Positions 8,959 to 17,901 of a stretch of DNA of 64,000 nucleotides are shown one piece after another. Source of the DNA: Alphaproteobacteria bacterium (GTDB taxonomy: Bacteria; Pseudomonadota; Alphaproteobacteria; Micropepsales; Micropepsaceae). The DNA is taken from NCBI GenBank assembly GCA_016124385.1, contig WGNU01000006.1:248001-312000 (forward strand), in the 5' to 3' direction. The notes under the pieces are model-generated. The model was given only the letters and a program-made list of their open reading frames with translations, was not told where the DNA came from and did no database searches. Both the position numbers and the translations under genes were made by a program. The first letter of the stretch is position 1, and the number at the start of each line of letters is the position of its first letter.

Positions 8959-9633
8959 ATGCTGGAATTGGTCGTGCGATACCTCTTGGGCACCAAACCC
9001 AAGCGCCGACACGCGGCCCGGCCGGTTCCCGTGCACGCGGTCGCCGTTGCCGTGAGTGACGATTTGCCGGAGGCCGAAGAGGACGTGCGGATCTTCTCGC
9101 GGCCCGACGAGCCGACGGACGCCCTTCTGCGCCTCAACGGCGATGCAGGGGACGCCTTCCTCGAAGAGGAGGACCCGCCGCCTGAACCGGGCCCGCCGCC
9201 ATGGGATCCCGATCATCTCGCCGCGCTCAAGCAGGGGCGGGAGGCCTGGAACGCCTTTGTCGCAGAGGCCCGCATGGCGGATCCGCAGTTCATGGCCAAT
9301 CTTCAGGGCGTGCGCTTCGACGCGGCGACGTTTGAGGGGACGACCATCTGGGGGCAGACGACAGCGCACGGGCCCGCGCACGTCATCCTCGATCTCTTCG
9401 ATCTCGCGGGCGCCAATCTGAAGGGTGCCCATTTCGGGCCGGCCTCTCTCGCGCGCGCCAATCTTTCGAAGGCGACGCTCGGGAAGGCGGACCTGCGCGG
9501 CGCCAATCTCGCGCGCGCCAATCTGAAAGGCGCGTTCCTGCAAGGGGCGGATCTGAGGGGCGCGATGCTGAAGGGCGCCAATTTGGCGGACGCAACGACC
9601 GAGCGGGCCCGCTTCACGGGCGCGCGCGTCTAA
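8959..9633 (+). CDS. Pentapeptide-repeat protein
   Basis: The 224-residue product has an acidic, proline-rich N-terminal half and a C-terminal half (about 135-224) built of A(N/D)Lxx pentapeptides, such as ANLKG, ANLSK, ADLRG and ANLARANLKGA. Such repeats fold into a right-handed quadrilateral beta-helix. Some family members mimic DNA and protect gyrase, but most have no known role. The N-terminal segment (about 1-80) resembles nothing I recognise and has no signal peptide. A GGGGA ribosome site precedes the ATG. The gene lies between cysNC and the convergent uxs gene, so its link to sugar or sulfate metabolism is only positional. Confidence 0.85.
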   Translation: MLELVVRYLLGTKPKRRHAARPVPVHAVAVAVSDDLPEAEEDVRIFSRPDEPTDALLRLNGDAGDAFLEEEDPPPEPGPPPWDPDHLAALKQGREAWNAFVAEARMADPQFMANLQGVRFDAATFEGTTIWGQTTAHGPAHVILDLFDLAGANLKGAHFGPASLARANLSKATLGKADLRGANLARANLKGAFLQGADLRGAMLKGANLADATTERARFTGARV

Positions 9634-9647
9634 CCGCCGATCAGCGA

Positions 9648-10613
9648 CTAGCGATCGACGACGACGCCTTCCTTCAGGAGCGCGTCGAAATAGGCGATGG
9701 TCTTGGCGAGCCCATCGCGGAGCTTCACCTTCGGCTCCCAGCCGAGATCGGCCTTGGCGCGGGTGATGTTGGGCTGGCGCTGCTTGGGATCATCAGCCGG
9801 CAGCGGCATGAAGGTGAGCTTCGAGCGCGAGCCGGTGAGCTCCAGCACTTCGTTCGCAAGCTCGCGCATCGTGAATTCGCCGGGGTTGCCCAGATTGATC
9901 GGGCCGACGATGTCATCGCCTGAGTCCATCAGGCGGATGAGGCCGTCGACGAGGTCCTCGACGTAACAGAAGGCGCGGGTCTGGTTGCCCTCGCCGTAGA
10001 TCGTGATCGGCTCGCCGCGGAGCGCCTGGACGATGAAGTTGGACACCACGCGCCCATCGTTGGGGTGCATGCGGGGGCCATAGGTATTGAAGATGCGCGC
10101 AACTTTGATGCGCAGTCCGTGCTGGCGGTAATAGTCAAAGAACAGGGTCTCAGCGCAGCGCTTGCCCTCATCGTAGCAGGCGCGGGTGCCGATCGGGTTG
10201 ACGTTGCCCCAGTAATCCTCCGTCTGCGGATGGATCGTGGGATCGCCGTAAACCTCACTCGTCGAGGCCTGGAGGATCTTCGCGCGCAGCCGCTTGGCGA
10301 GACCTAGCATGTTGATCGCGCCGTGGACGCTCGTCTTTGTGGTCTGCACGGGATCGCGCTGATAATGGATCGGCGAGGCCGGGCAGGCCATGTTGTAAAT
10401 CTCGTCGCACTCCACATAGAGCGGGAAGGTCACATCGTGACGCATCAGCTCAAAATGCTTGGTGCCGATTAGATGGGCGATGTTGCGTTTAGCGCCGGTG
10501 AAAAAATTGTCGATGCACAGCACGTCATGTCCGCGCGCGAGCAGCTTCTCGCACAGATAAGAGCCGATGAAGCCGGCGCCGCCGGTAATGAGAGTGCGTT
10601 GCTCGAGATGCAT
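9648..10613 (-). CDS. uxs: UDP-glucuronate decarboxylase (UDP-xylose synthase)
   Basis: This 321-residue extended SDR most likely oxidises and decarboxylates UDP-glucuronate to UDP-xylose. GGAGFIGS is at residues 11-18, and the [14 protein letters not shown] segment after the first Rossmann unit is the UXS signature. CPASPIHYQ, the STSEVYGDP active-site strand, YDEGKR (catalytic YxxxK) and [10 protein letters not shown] all match UXS rather than epimerases. The start codon overlaps the ugd stop by one base (TAATG), so it is coupled to the enzyme that makes its substrate. A dTDP-glucose dehydratase label, common in automatic annotation, fits less well. Confidence 0.9.
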   Translation of the reverse strand: MHLEQRTLITGGAGFIGSYLCEKLLARGHDVLCIDNFFTGAKRNIAHLIGTKHFELMRHDVTFPLYVECDEIYNMACPASPIHYQRDPVQTTKTSVHGAINMLGLAKRLRAKILQASTSEVYGDPTIHPQTEDYWGNVNPIGTRACYDEGKRCAETLFFDYYRQHGLRIKVARIFNTYGPRMHPNDGRVVSNFIVQALRGEPITIYGEGNQTRAFCYVEDLVDGLIRLMDSGDDIVGPINLGNPGEFTMRELANEVLELTGSRSKLTFMPLPADDPKQRQPNITRAKADLGWEPKVKLRDGLAKTIAYFDALLKEGVVVDR

Positions 10614-11938
10614 TAAGCAGGTTCCGGCGTTACGGTCGGGCGCCCGACACTGATGTAAGTGAAGCCTGAGGCCGCCATATCGGCCGGCCGATAGATATTG
10701 CGCAGATCAACCATCAACGCCGTCTTAAGAAGGCCCTTCACGCGCTCCAGATCGAGGGCACGGAACTCGTTCCATTCGGTGAGGATGACGACACCGTCGG
10801 CGCCCTTCATCGCGTCATATTCATCGGCCGCGAAATGCGTGTCCTTGAGGAGGTTCTTGGCTTCCCCCATGCCTTCGGGATCGAAGGCGCGAACCGTCGC
10901 CCCCGCCTCGCGCAGGAGGGGCACGATATCGAGGCTCGGCGCGTCGCGCATGTCATCCGTATTGGGCTTGAAGGTGAGGCCGAGGACCGCGAGCGTCTTG
11001 CCCGCGACGCCGCCCGGGAAGGCCTCGATAATCTTGGCCGCCATGCGCCGCTTGCGCGCATCATTCACTTCGACCACGGCCTCGACGATTTTCGTCGGCG
11101 CCTCGAATTGCTGGGCCGTCCGCACGAGGGCGATCGTGTCCTTTGGGAAGCAGGAGCCGCCGTAGCCCGGACCCGCGTTCAAGAATTTGCGGCCGATCCG
11201 GCCATCCAGACCGATGCCACGCGCGACGTCCTGCACGTCCGCGCCCACCTTTTCGCAGAGATCGGCCATCTCGTTGATGAAGGTGATTTTGGTCGCAAGG
11301 AAAGCGTTCGCCGCGTATTTGATGATTTCGGCCGTCTCGCGGGCCGTGAAAATCATCGGCGTCTCGATGAGATAGAGCGGGCGATAGAGCTCACGCATCA
11401 CGCCGCGCGCGCGCTCACTCTCGGCACCAACCACCACGCGGTCCGGGCGCTTGAAATCTTCAATCGCGGAGCCCTCGCGGAGGAACTCCGGGTTCGAGGC
11501 GACATCGAATGCGGCGTCCGGGCGGACTTTGCGAACGATCTCCTCAACCTTGCGGCCCGTGCCGACCGGCACCGTCGATTTCGTCACGATGACGACGTAG
11601 TCCTTGATCTCGCGGGCGATCTCCTCGGCGGCCGCGTAGACGTAGGTCAGGTCCGCGAAACCGTCGCCGCGGCGGCTCGGCGTTCCCACCGCAATGAAGA
11701 CCGCATCGGCATCGGTCATCGCGTCCTTCAGGTCGGTCGTGAAGGAGAGGCGGCCGCCCTCGACATTGTCGCGGACGATGGCATCGAGCCCGGGCTCGTA
11801 AATGGGAATCCGGCCCGCTCGGAGTGCGTCAATTTTGGACACATCCTTATCGACGCAGACCACCTGGTGTCCAAATTCGGAAAAGCAGGCGCCCGAAACC
11901 AGGCCCACATAGCCCGTTCCAATCATCGCGACGCGCAT
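10613..11938 (-). CDS. ugd: UDP-glucose 6-dehydrogenase
   Basis: The 441-residue enzyme oxidises UDP-glucose twice with NAD to give UDP-glucuronate. The NAD-binding GTGYVGL is at residues 7-13, the catalytic cysteine is Cys263 in GGSCFPKD, and the central and C-terminal UDP-binding domains ([26 protein letters not shown]) are complete. It is the middle gene of galU-ugd-uxs, read on the reverse strand; galU ends 84 bases upstream and uxs overlaps its stop. Its product feeds both uxs and the UDP-glucuronate 4-epimerase at 4930. Confidence 0.96.
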   Translation of the reverse strand: MRVAMIGTGYVGLVSGACFSEFGHQVVCVDKDVSKIDALRAGRIPIYEPGLDAIVRDNVEGGRLSFTTDLKDAMTDADAVFIAVGTPSRRGDGFADLTYVYAAAEEIAREIKDYVVIVTKSTVPVGTGRKVEEIVRKVRPDAAFDVASNPEFLREGSAIEDFKRPDRVVVGAESERARGVMRELYRPLYLIETPMIFTARETAEIIKYAANAFLATKITFINEMADLCEKVGADVQDVARGIGLDGRIGRKFLNAGPGYGGSCFPKDTIALVRTAQQFEAPTKIVEAVVEVNDARKRRMAAKIIEAFPGGVAGKTLAVLGLTFKPNTDDMRDAPSLDIVPLLREAGATVRAFDPEGMGEAKNLLKDTHFAADEYDAMKGADGVVILTEWNEFRALDLERVKGLLKTALMVDLRNIYRPADMAASGFTYISVGRPTVTPEPA

Positions 11939-12022
11939 GTCTCGATTACTCCCCTAAGGCCGGGCACGCCCTGCGCGTCCAGCACCGCAAACTCCATGCC
12001 GTGATCTGCCTCGCTTGGCCGA

Positions 12023-12892
12023 TCAGAGCTTGATTGCCTTCAGAATCTCGCGGACCTTCGGTCCCAGATCCGGGCGCGCCAAAGCGATCTCGATCGTCGC
12101 CTGAAGAAATCCGGCTTTGTCCCCGCAATCATAGGACATTCCCTTGAACCGCAACCCGTGAAAGGGAACCTTCCCGATAAGGCGTGCCATGGCGTCGGTC
12201 AGCTGAATCTCGCCGCCCGCGCCCCGTTCGTGGCGCTCCAGCTCGGAGAAGATCTGCGGCATCAGAATGTAGCGGCCCAGAATGGAGAGCGTCGAGGGCG
12301 CCTCTTCCGGGCGCGGCTTCTCGACAAGGCCGGTTACTTCGACGAGGGATCCATTGTCCTTTCCGATCGAGAGAATGCCGTAGCGCGAGGTATGCTCGCG
12401 CGGCACTTCACGTACCGCGACAATATTACCGCCTGTCTCTTTGTATGCATTGACCATTTGGGAGAGGCAGCCTGGCTCGGCCGCGACCAAGTCGTCCGGC
12501 AGCATGACGGCAAACGGCTCATCGCCGACGAAATGGCGTGCGCACCAGACCGCATGGCCCAGGCCCAGCGGCTTTTGCTGGCGGGTAAAGCTGACGGAGC
12601 CGGTCACGGGCAGCGTTTCGGAGAGGCTGTCGAGCTCCTTCACCTTGTCGCGCTGGGTGAGCAGCGATTCGAGTTCATAAGCGTGGTCGAAATGATCCTC
12701 GATGACGTGCTTGCCGCGGCCGGTCACGAAAATGAATTGCTCGATGCCGGCCTCGCGTGCCTCATCGACGGCGTATTGGATCAAGGGCTTGTCGACGACC
12801 GGGAGCATTTCCTTCGGGACAGCCTTGGTCGCGGGCAGGAACCGCGTTCCCATCCCGGCAACAGGGAAAACGACCTTCCGAATAGGGCGCAT
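12023..12892 (-). CDS. galU: UTP-glucose-1-phosphate uridylyltransferase
   Basis: The 289-residue product makes UDP-glucose from UTP and glucose-1-phosphate. The nucleotide-binding motif GMGTRFLPATKAVPKEMLP sits at the N-terminus, followed by PLIQYAVDEA, FVTGRGKHVIEDHFD and YDCGDKAGFL. The open frame extends 168 bases further upstream, but the conserved fold begins at the ATG at 12892, whose upstream side carries an AAGGAG. The gene heads the galU-ugd-uxs operon and is divergent from gmd. A 10-bp palindrome (12900-12909) lies just before it. Confidence 0.95.
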   Translation of the reverse strand: MRPIRKVVFPVAGMGTRFLPATKAVPKEMLPVVDKPLIQYAVDEAREAGIEQFIFVTGRGKHVIEDHFDHAYELESLLTQRDKVKELDSLSETLPVTGSVSFTRQQKPLGLGHAVWCARHFVGDEPFAVMLPDDLVAAEPGCLSQMVNAYKETGGNIVAVREVPREHTSRYGILSIGKDNGSLVEVTGLVEKPRPEEAPSTLSILGRYILMPQIFSELERHERGAGGEIQLTDAMARLIGKVPFHGLRFKGMSYDCGDKAGFLQATIEIALARPDLGPKVREILKAIKL

Positions 12893-12998
12893 TGGGCTGG
12901 GAGTACTCCTTAACCTGAGGAACCGATCGCCGCTCCCCCTGCGAGGCGCAAGTCTTGTGCCACAGGCAGTCAAACCGCCGCAACGCCGTTCTGCTGCA

Positions 12999-13027
12999 TT
13001 GCGAACGAAGTCAGGTCCCCCTATAAG
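12999..13027 (+). promoter_or_regulatory. Sigma-70-type promoter for gmd
   Basis: TTGCGA (12999-13004) and TATAAG (13022-13027) are spaced by 17 bases in the galU-gmd divergent region. The predicted start near 13034 leaves a leader of about 35 bases before the gmd ATG. Confidence 0.55.
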
Positions 13028-13068
13028 GCTCGGCTCGTCATTGAACCGTCTCCGGCCCAAAACGCCCC

Positions 13069-14118
13069 ATGGCTCGTACCGCGCTTATCACCGGGATTAC
13101 CGGGCAGGACGGGTTTTCGCTCGCGCGGCATCTGCTTTCCCTCGGATATCAGGTCCATGGCGTAAAGCGCCGGACCTCCTCGCTGGACGCCGACAGGCTC
13201 CGTCGTCTTGAGGCCGAAGCGGGGCGGAGCGGCTCGAATCAATTGGCGCTGCATCACGGCGACATGACGGACGCCCCGAGCCTCATTCGCATCCTTCAAG
13301 ACGTGCGCCCGGCAGAGGTCTACAATCTCGCCGCGCAGAGCCACGTTCAGGTGAGCTTCGAGAAGCCGGTCTATACGGCACAGGTAAACGCACTGGGCAC
13401 GCTCAATCTGCTGGAAGCGCTGCGGCTCACCGGCATGATCGGCGACGTGCGGTTCTATCAGGCCTCGACCTCGGAAATGTTCGGAATCGCCGAGACCTCG
13501 CCGCAGAGCGAGACGACGCCCTTTCGCCCGCGCAGTCCTTACGCGGCTTCCAAGGTCTTCGCCCATCACGCGACGGTCAATTATCGCGAGGCATTCGGCC
13601 TGCACGGTTCGAGTGGCATCTGCTTCAACCACGAGGGCCCGGAGCGGGGCGAGCACTTCGTCAGCCGCAAGATCACACGCGCGGTCGCCGCGATCATCGA
13701 CGGGCGCCAGACAAGCGTCGCGCTCGGCAATCTCGATGCGCGGCGCGATTGGGGACACGTCCAAGACTATATCGAGGGCATGCACGCGATGCTGCGCCAG
13801 GAAGACGCGGACGACTATGTGCTCGCGACCGGCAAGAGCTATTCCGTCCGCGATTTCGCAACGCTTGCCTTCGCGTTCGCGGATATCGAACTCGCGTTCG
13901 AGGGGGAGGGGCTGTCCGAGGTGGCACGCGACGTCCGCACGGGCGAGGTGCGAATCAGCGTCGATCCCGCGTTCTTCCGTCCCTCGGAGGTCGATGCGCT
14001 GATCGGGGATGCCACGAAGGCACATGAGCGGCTAGGCTGGAGCGCGCGGATCGGATTCGAGGCGCTTGTCGAGGAAATGGTCCGCAGCGATATTGCCCGG
14101 CTTGCCAAGGGGAGTTAG
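13069..14118 (+). CDS. gmd: GDP-mannose 4,6-dehydratase
   Basis: This 349-residue SDR converts GDP-mannose to GDP-4-keto-6-deoxymannose, the precursor of fucose, rhamnose and related sugars of surface glycans. TGITGQDG is at residues 8-15, VKRRTSS follows, and YNLAAQSHVQVSFEKP is the family block. The catalytic pair is Tyr158 and Lys162 (YAASK). FNHEGPERGEHFVSRKIT matches Gmd, which normally has FNHESPRRGE, so this is a divergent member. No reductase or epimerase that would finish a fucose or rhamnose pathway lies next to it. Confidence 0.93.
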   Translation: MARTALITGITGQDGFSLARHLLSLGYQVHGVKRRTSSLDADRLRRLEAEAGRSGSNQLALHHGDMTDAPSLIRILQDVRPAEVYNLAAQSHVQVSFEKPVYTAQVNALGTLNLLEALRLTGMIGDVRFYQASTSEMFGIAETSPQSETTPFRPRSPYAASKVFAHHATVNYREAFGLHGSSGICFNHEGPERGEHFVSRKITRAVAAIIDGRQTSVALGNLDARRDWGHVQDYIEGMHAMLRQEDADDYVLATGKSYSVRDFATLAFAFADIELAFEGEGLSEVARDVRTGEVRISVDPAFFRPSEVDALIGDATKAHERLGWSARIGFEALVEEMVRSDIARLAKGS

Positions 14119-14171
14119 TGCGCGTATCGGCGCTCTCCATGCGGGCCGTCCGGCCCCTCCGTTTGCAAGGG

Positions 14172-15437
14172 ATGAACATGCGAACGTTGATTTGCGCCGT
14201 CGCGGTTCTCTTTGCCGTCGCGGCGCCGGCTCAAGCCGGCGCGGTCGCCCATATCCAGGCCGCGCAGGACGCGATGCGCGTCGGCAACTACGAAGCCGCG
14301 ATCAAGCAATTCACGGCGGCGCTCACCGCCGATGACGTTCCCCCCGATGCGGTGCCAGAGCTCTACTACCGCCGCGGCGTTGCCTACAAAGGCGTCGGGA
14401 GCCTCAAGCTCGCCATCGGCGATTTCACGAAGGCGATCTGGACGGGCAGCTTTTCAAGCGCGCTGATGCCGCGCGCGCATCTCTCGCGCGGACGCACCTA
14501 CGAGCTCATGGGCGAGCGCGACCTCGCGCTCAACGATTTCACGCAAGCCGTTCAGATCCGGCCCGATTTTGCCGAAGCACGCTACTTCCGCGCGCTCATG
14601 CTACGCGACATGGGACGCGCGGACGAGGCGATCGAGGATCTGCGCCTCGCCTCGGAGGGCGCGCATCCCGAGCCGCATCTGCCGCTCTATGAACTCGCGA
14701 TGCTGCTCGCCGCCAAGGGCGAGAAGGCGGAGGCGCGGAGCCTCTTTGCCCGCGTTCTGAAGATCCAGCCCGATTTCCGGCCTGCCGAAATCGAGCTCGC
14801 GCAATTGGGCGGGGGGCCCACCACGCCCGAGACGTCGGTGCCGGTCTCCGCGCAAGTGGCGGCCGCAGCGGCGCCGGTTGCCGCGGCAGAGCCCGCGACA
14901 CCGCCCAGCGCTACCCTTTCACCGTCCGTGCCCGATGCGACCGGCGCACCGACGCCGATCCTACCGGCGGGGGCTGCGTCGTCCGCGCCGCCGCCGGCCG
15001 TGAGCGCCGAGGCTGCGCCGATCGAGGTGCCTGCGCCGCCAACCGTCGAGGCGCCGGCGGCACCGACAGCGGGTGCAGAAGAGGCGACCCTTCCGGCCCC
15101 GGCCGCTCCCCCGCCCGCCGCCACCGCTGTCGGGCCTGCAGCCCGGCAGCCCGAGCCTTCGCCCATGCCTGCCAGCGCGGCCCCGCCTGCACCCGGCACT
15201 TCACTCGTGCAGGTCGGCGCGTTCGCGGACGCGGCGCTCGCCGAGGCGAGTTGGTCGCGCCTCATCGTTCGTCACCCCGAGTTGCTGGGTGGGCAGAACC
15301 ATCTCGTCCAGGAAGCGCTTTCGAACGGGCGGCGCGTGTTTCGCCTGAAGGTCGGCCCGCTTTCGAAGCCGGGAGCGCGCGCGCTGTGCGGCGATCTGAA
15401 GGCCCAGGGTACCGATTGCCTGGTCGGCCCGTCCTAG
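14172..15437 (+). CDS. Secreted TPR protein with C-terminal SPOR domain
   Basis: The 421-residue product begins with a signal peptide (RTLICAVAVLFAVAAPAQA), then TPR-like helices over about residues 25-205 (AAIKQFTAALTA, YYRRGVAYKGVG, ALNDFTQAVQIRPDFAEA, FARVLKIQPDF). A long Ala/Pro linker follows (about 215-345). The end is a SPOR domain (SLVQVGAFADAALAEASW to LKAQGTDCLVGPS), which binds glycan strands of peptidoglycan lacking stem peptides, often at division sites. A periplasmic cell-wall role is inferred. The ATG at 14172 is preferred over an in-frame GTG at 14118 because of the CAAGGG site and the signal peptide. Confidence 0.85.
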   Translation: MNMRTLICAVAVLFAVAAPAQAGAVAHIQAAQDAMRVGNYEAAIKQFTAALTADDVPPDAVPELYYRRGVAYKGVGSLKLAIGDFTKAIWTGSFSSALMPRAHLSRGRTYELMGERDLALNDFTQAVQIRPDFAEARYFRALMLRDMGRADEAIEDLRLASEGAHPEPHLPLYELAMLLAAKGEKAEARSLFARVLKIQPDFRPAEIELAQLGGGPTTPETSVPVSAQVAAAAAPVAAAEPATPPSATLSPSVPDATGAPTPILPAGAASSAPPPAVSAEAAPIEVPAPPTVEAPAAPTAGAEEATLPAPAAPPPAATAVGPAARQPEPSPMPASAAPPAPGTSLVQVGAFADAALAEASWSRLIVRHPELLGGQNHLVQEALSNGRRVFRLKVGPLSKPGARALCGDLKAQGTDCLVGPS

Positions 15438-15575
15438 CCGCAAACGCCCGAAATCAGCCGGTTTCTTGACGCAACGTGAGCCTTGCGCGTGCGTTGTCGC
15501 CTCCCGTCAAATCTGCTTAGGTCCGACGACTTTTCGCCAAAGCAGAACGAAAAAGACGACGACGGGAGCGCGCTC

Positions 15576-17045
15576 ATGATCGGCATCCAATCCTACGGTG
15601 GCTACATTCCGCGGCTCCGCCTGCAACGAAAGGCGATCGCGGCGGCGAACGCCTGGTTCGCACCCGGCCAAGCGGCGCAGGCGAAGGGGGAGCGCGCCAT
15701 CGCCAATTGGGATGAGGACGCCGTCACGATGGCGGTCGAAGCCGGCCGCGACGCGCTGCCTGGCACGGATCCCATGAAGGACCGTGCCCACATCGATGCC
15801 ATCTATTTCGCCTCGACGACGATGCCGTTCGCCGACCGGCAGAACGCGGGGATCGTCGCGAGCGCGCTCTCGCTGTCGGAGGAAATTCCCTCGATCGACA
15901 TCACTTCCTCGCAACGCGCGGGAACCTCGTCGCTCATCGCGGCGCTCAATGCGGTGGGCGCGGGCACGCAGAACCACGCACTCATCCTCGCGAGCGACAA
16001 GCGCCGCACGCGCGCGGCCTCGACGCAGGAGATGCAGTTCGGCGATGGCGCGGCCGCGCTCGTTGTCGGCAAGGACAAGCTCATCGCCAAGCTCCTGGGT
16101 TCGCACTCGCTCACGGTCGATTTCGTCGATCATTTCCGGGGCGAAGCCGAAGAATACGACTACCAATGGGAAGAGCGCTGGATCCGCGACGAGGGCATCT
16201 CGAAGATCGCGCCGCGCGCCATCAAGGGAGCGCTGGAAAAAGCTGGGGTCGCGGCAAGCGCGATCGACCACTTCGTCATGCCGTGCGTGTTCGCCAAGCT
16301 CGACGGGCAGGTCGCCAAATCCTGCGGCGTCGATCCGGCGAAGGTCCGCCCCAATCTCGGCGATTTGTGCGGCGAGACGGGCGCGGCGCACGCGCTCGTC
16401 ATGCTCGTCCACGCCCTCGAGGAAGCCAAGCCAGGTGAGAAGATCCTCGTCGTCTCATTCGGCCAGGGGTGCGACGCGATCGTTTTTGAGACCACGTCCG
16501 CGCTCCACGAACTCCAGGGCCGGCGCCGCGGCATCACGGGCTCGCTTAAGGCGCGCAAGGAAGAGACGAACTACATGAAGTGGCTCGCCTTCAACGGCCA
16601 GATCGACCTTGAGAAGGGCATGCGCGCCGAGCAAGACAAGAAGAACGCGATGACGACGACCTATCGCAAGCGCGACATGCTGTTCGGGCTGGTCGGCGGG
16701 CGCTGCACGAAGTGCGGCACCGCGCAGTTCCCGCGCACGCGGATCTGCGTCAATCCGAACTGCAAGGCGGTCGACAGCCAAGAGCCGTTCTCCTACGCGG
16801 AACTGCCGGGCAAGATCCTTTCCTGGTCGGCGGACTTCCTCACCTATTCGATGGACCCGCCGCAGCATTACGGCATGGTGACGTTCGACGAAGGCGGGCG
16901 GTTCCTCGCCGATTTCACTGACGTCGATCGCGGCACGTTCGATTCGGGAACGCCGGTGCGGATGGTCTTCCGCATCAAGGATTTCGACGACCGGCGCGGC
17001 TTCCGTCGCTATTTCTGGAAGGCCATTCCGGTGGCCGCAGGTTAG
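15576..17045 (+). CDS. HMG-CoA-synthase-like / DUF35 (OB-fold, zinc-ribbon) fusion
   Basis: The 489-residue product joins a thiolase-fold domain of the HMG-CoA synthase/KAS III type (1-330) to a DUF35 module (about 360-489) with a zinc ribbon at Cys377, Cys380, Cys391 and Cys396 and an OB-fold acyl-CoA domain. IDHFVMPCVFAK keeps the His/Pro block of HMG-CoA synthases. The position that normally holds the nucleophilic Cys (family pattern S-C-R-A-x-T) reads SSQRAGTSS, with Gln113 instead. A condensing role is therefore uncertain; decarboxylation or a structural role is possible. The ATG at 15576 follows GACGGGAG. A thioesterase follows, and a thiolase lies 1.7 kb on. Confidence 0.85.
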   Translation: MIGIQSYGGYIPRLRLQRKAIAAANAWFAPGQAAQAKGERAIANWDEDAVTMAVEAGRDALPGTDPMKDRAHIDAIYFASTTMPFADRQNAGIVASALSLSEEIPSIDITSSQRAGTSSLIAALNAVGAGTQNHALILASDKRRTRAASTQEMQFGDGAAALVVGKDKLIAKLLGSHSLTVDFVDHFRGEAEEYDYQWEERWIRDEGISKIAPRAIKGALEKAGVAASAIDHFVMPCVFAKLDGQVAKSCGVDPAKVRPNLGDLCGETGAAHALVMLVHALEEAKPGEKILVVSFGQGCDAIVFETTSALHELQGRRRGITGSLKARKEETNYMKWLAFNGQIDLEKGMRAEQDKKNAMTTTYRKRDMLFGLVGGRCTKCGTAQFPRTRICVNPNCKAVDSQEPFSYAELPGKILSWSADFLTYSMDPPQHYGMVTFDEGGRFLADFTDVDRGTFDSGTPVRMVFRIKDFDDRRGFRRYFWKAIPVAAG

Positions 17046-17124
17046 GCGCTGACGCCCCGCATCATTGCCAAAAGCGGGCGATGTCGGGCAGGGTAACCGC
17101 AACCGACATTGCAGAGCCTTACCG

Positions 17125-17901
17125 ATGGATTTCATCTACGACGTCAACGGCGCCGTTGCGACGCCGACCGCCCATGCGTCCGGACCGTGGGACCCCACGA
17201 TGCAGCACGGCTCGCCGCCTTCCGCGCTGATCGTGCGAGCGGCCGAGGCGCTTCCCGCCAAGGCGCCGATGCGCATCGCGCGGGTGACGGTCGATCTCCT
17301 GCGGCCTGTGCCGCTCTCGCCGCTGACGATCGTTCCCGAGATCGTCCGCGAGGGCCGCAAGATCCAAGTGATCGCTGTTTCGCTGCGGGCCGGCGAGACC
17401 GAAGTGGTGCGGGGGAGCGTGCTACGCGTGCGGCGCGAGGCGGTCGCTCTCCCTGCCGAGGCGACGGCGCCCGCTATGACGTTGCCCCTGCCCGAGGACG
17501 GCCTCGACCGGCACATCGGCGGGAGACGGCGCGGCGGATTCGCGAGCGGGCTTGAGATGCGCGTCGTGCGCGGGGCGTTCGACGAGCCGGGGCCGGCGGC
17601 CGTCTGGTATCACTTCAAGCGCCCGTTCGTGCGCGGCGAGATCGCGAGCCCGGCCATGCTCGCAATGGCGACGGGGGATTTCTGCAACGGTTCATCGAGC
17701 GCGGTGCCTTTCGAGGAGTACACCTTCATCAATGCGGATCTGAGCGTCAGCCTCACGCGCGAGCCAGTCGGCGATTGGATCCTGCTCGATTCGGAAAGCT
17801 GGTACGGCGATGAGGGCCGCGCGATCGCCTTCGCGGGTCTTGCCGACGCCCGAGGCTATTTCGGCCGCGCGATCCAGAGCATCATTCTCGAGAAGCGCTA
17901 G
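17125..17901 (+). CDS. TesB-like acyl-CoA thioesterase family protein
   Basis: The 258-residue product looks like a double-hotdog acyl-CoA thioesterase: WDPTMQHGSPPSALIVRAAE in the first half, ARVTVDLLRPVPLSP as the central strand, and a second hotdog with TGDFCNGSSSAVPFEEYTFINADLSVSL. This family hydrolyses acyl-CoA esters; the substrate is unknown. The ATG at 17125 was preferred to an in-frame start 60 bases upstream because the fold begins there. It follows the HMG-CoA-synthase/DUF35 gene by 79 bases, and its stop overlaps the convergent PIN toxin gene by 4 bases. Confidence 0.75.
   Translation: MDFIYDVNGAVATPTAHASGPWDPTMQHGSPPSALIVRAAEALPAKAPMRIARVTVDLLRPVPLSPLTIVPEIVREGRKIQVIAVSLRAGETEVVRGSVLRVRREAVALPAEATAPAMTLPLPEDGLDRHIGGRRRGGFASGLEMRVVRGAFDEPGPAAVWYHFKRPFVRGEIASPAMLAMATGDFCNGSSSAVPFEEYTFINADLSVSLTREPVGDWILLDSESWYGDEGRAIAFAGLADARGYFGRAIQSIILEKR

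Noticed and set aside
8806-9543. Reverse-strand frame with regular repeats (RQIGAREIG-like)
   Set aside because: The apparent repeat is the mirror of the pentapeptide repeats encoded on the forward strand.
12900-12909. 10-base palindrome GGAGTACTCC before galU as an operator
   Set aside because: It is too short to be distinguished from chance and no second copy was noticed; kept only as a note in the galU entry.
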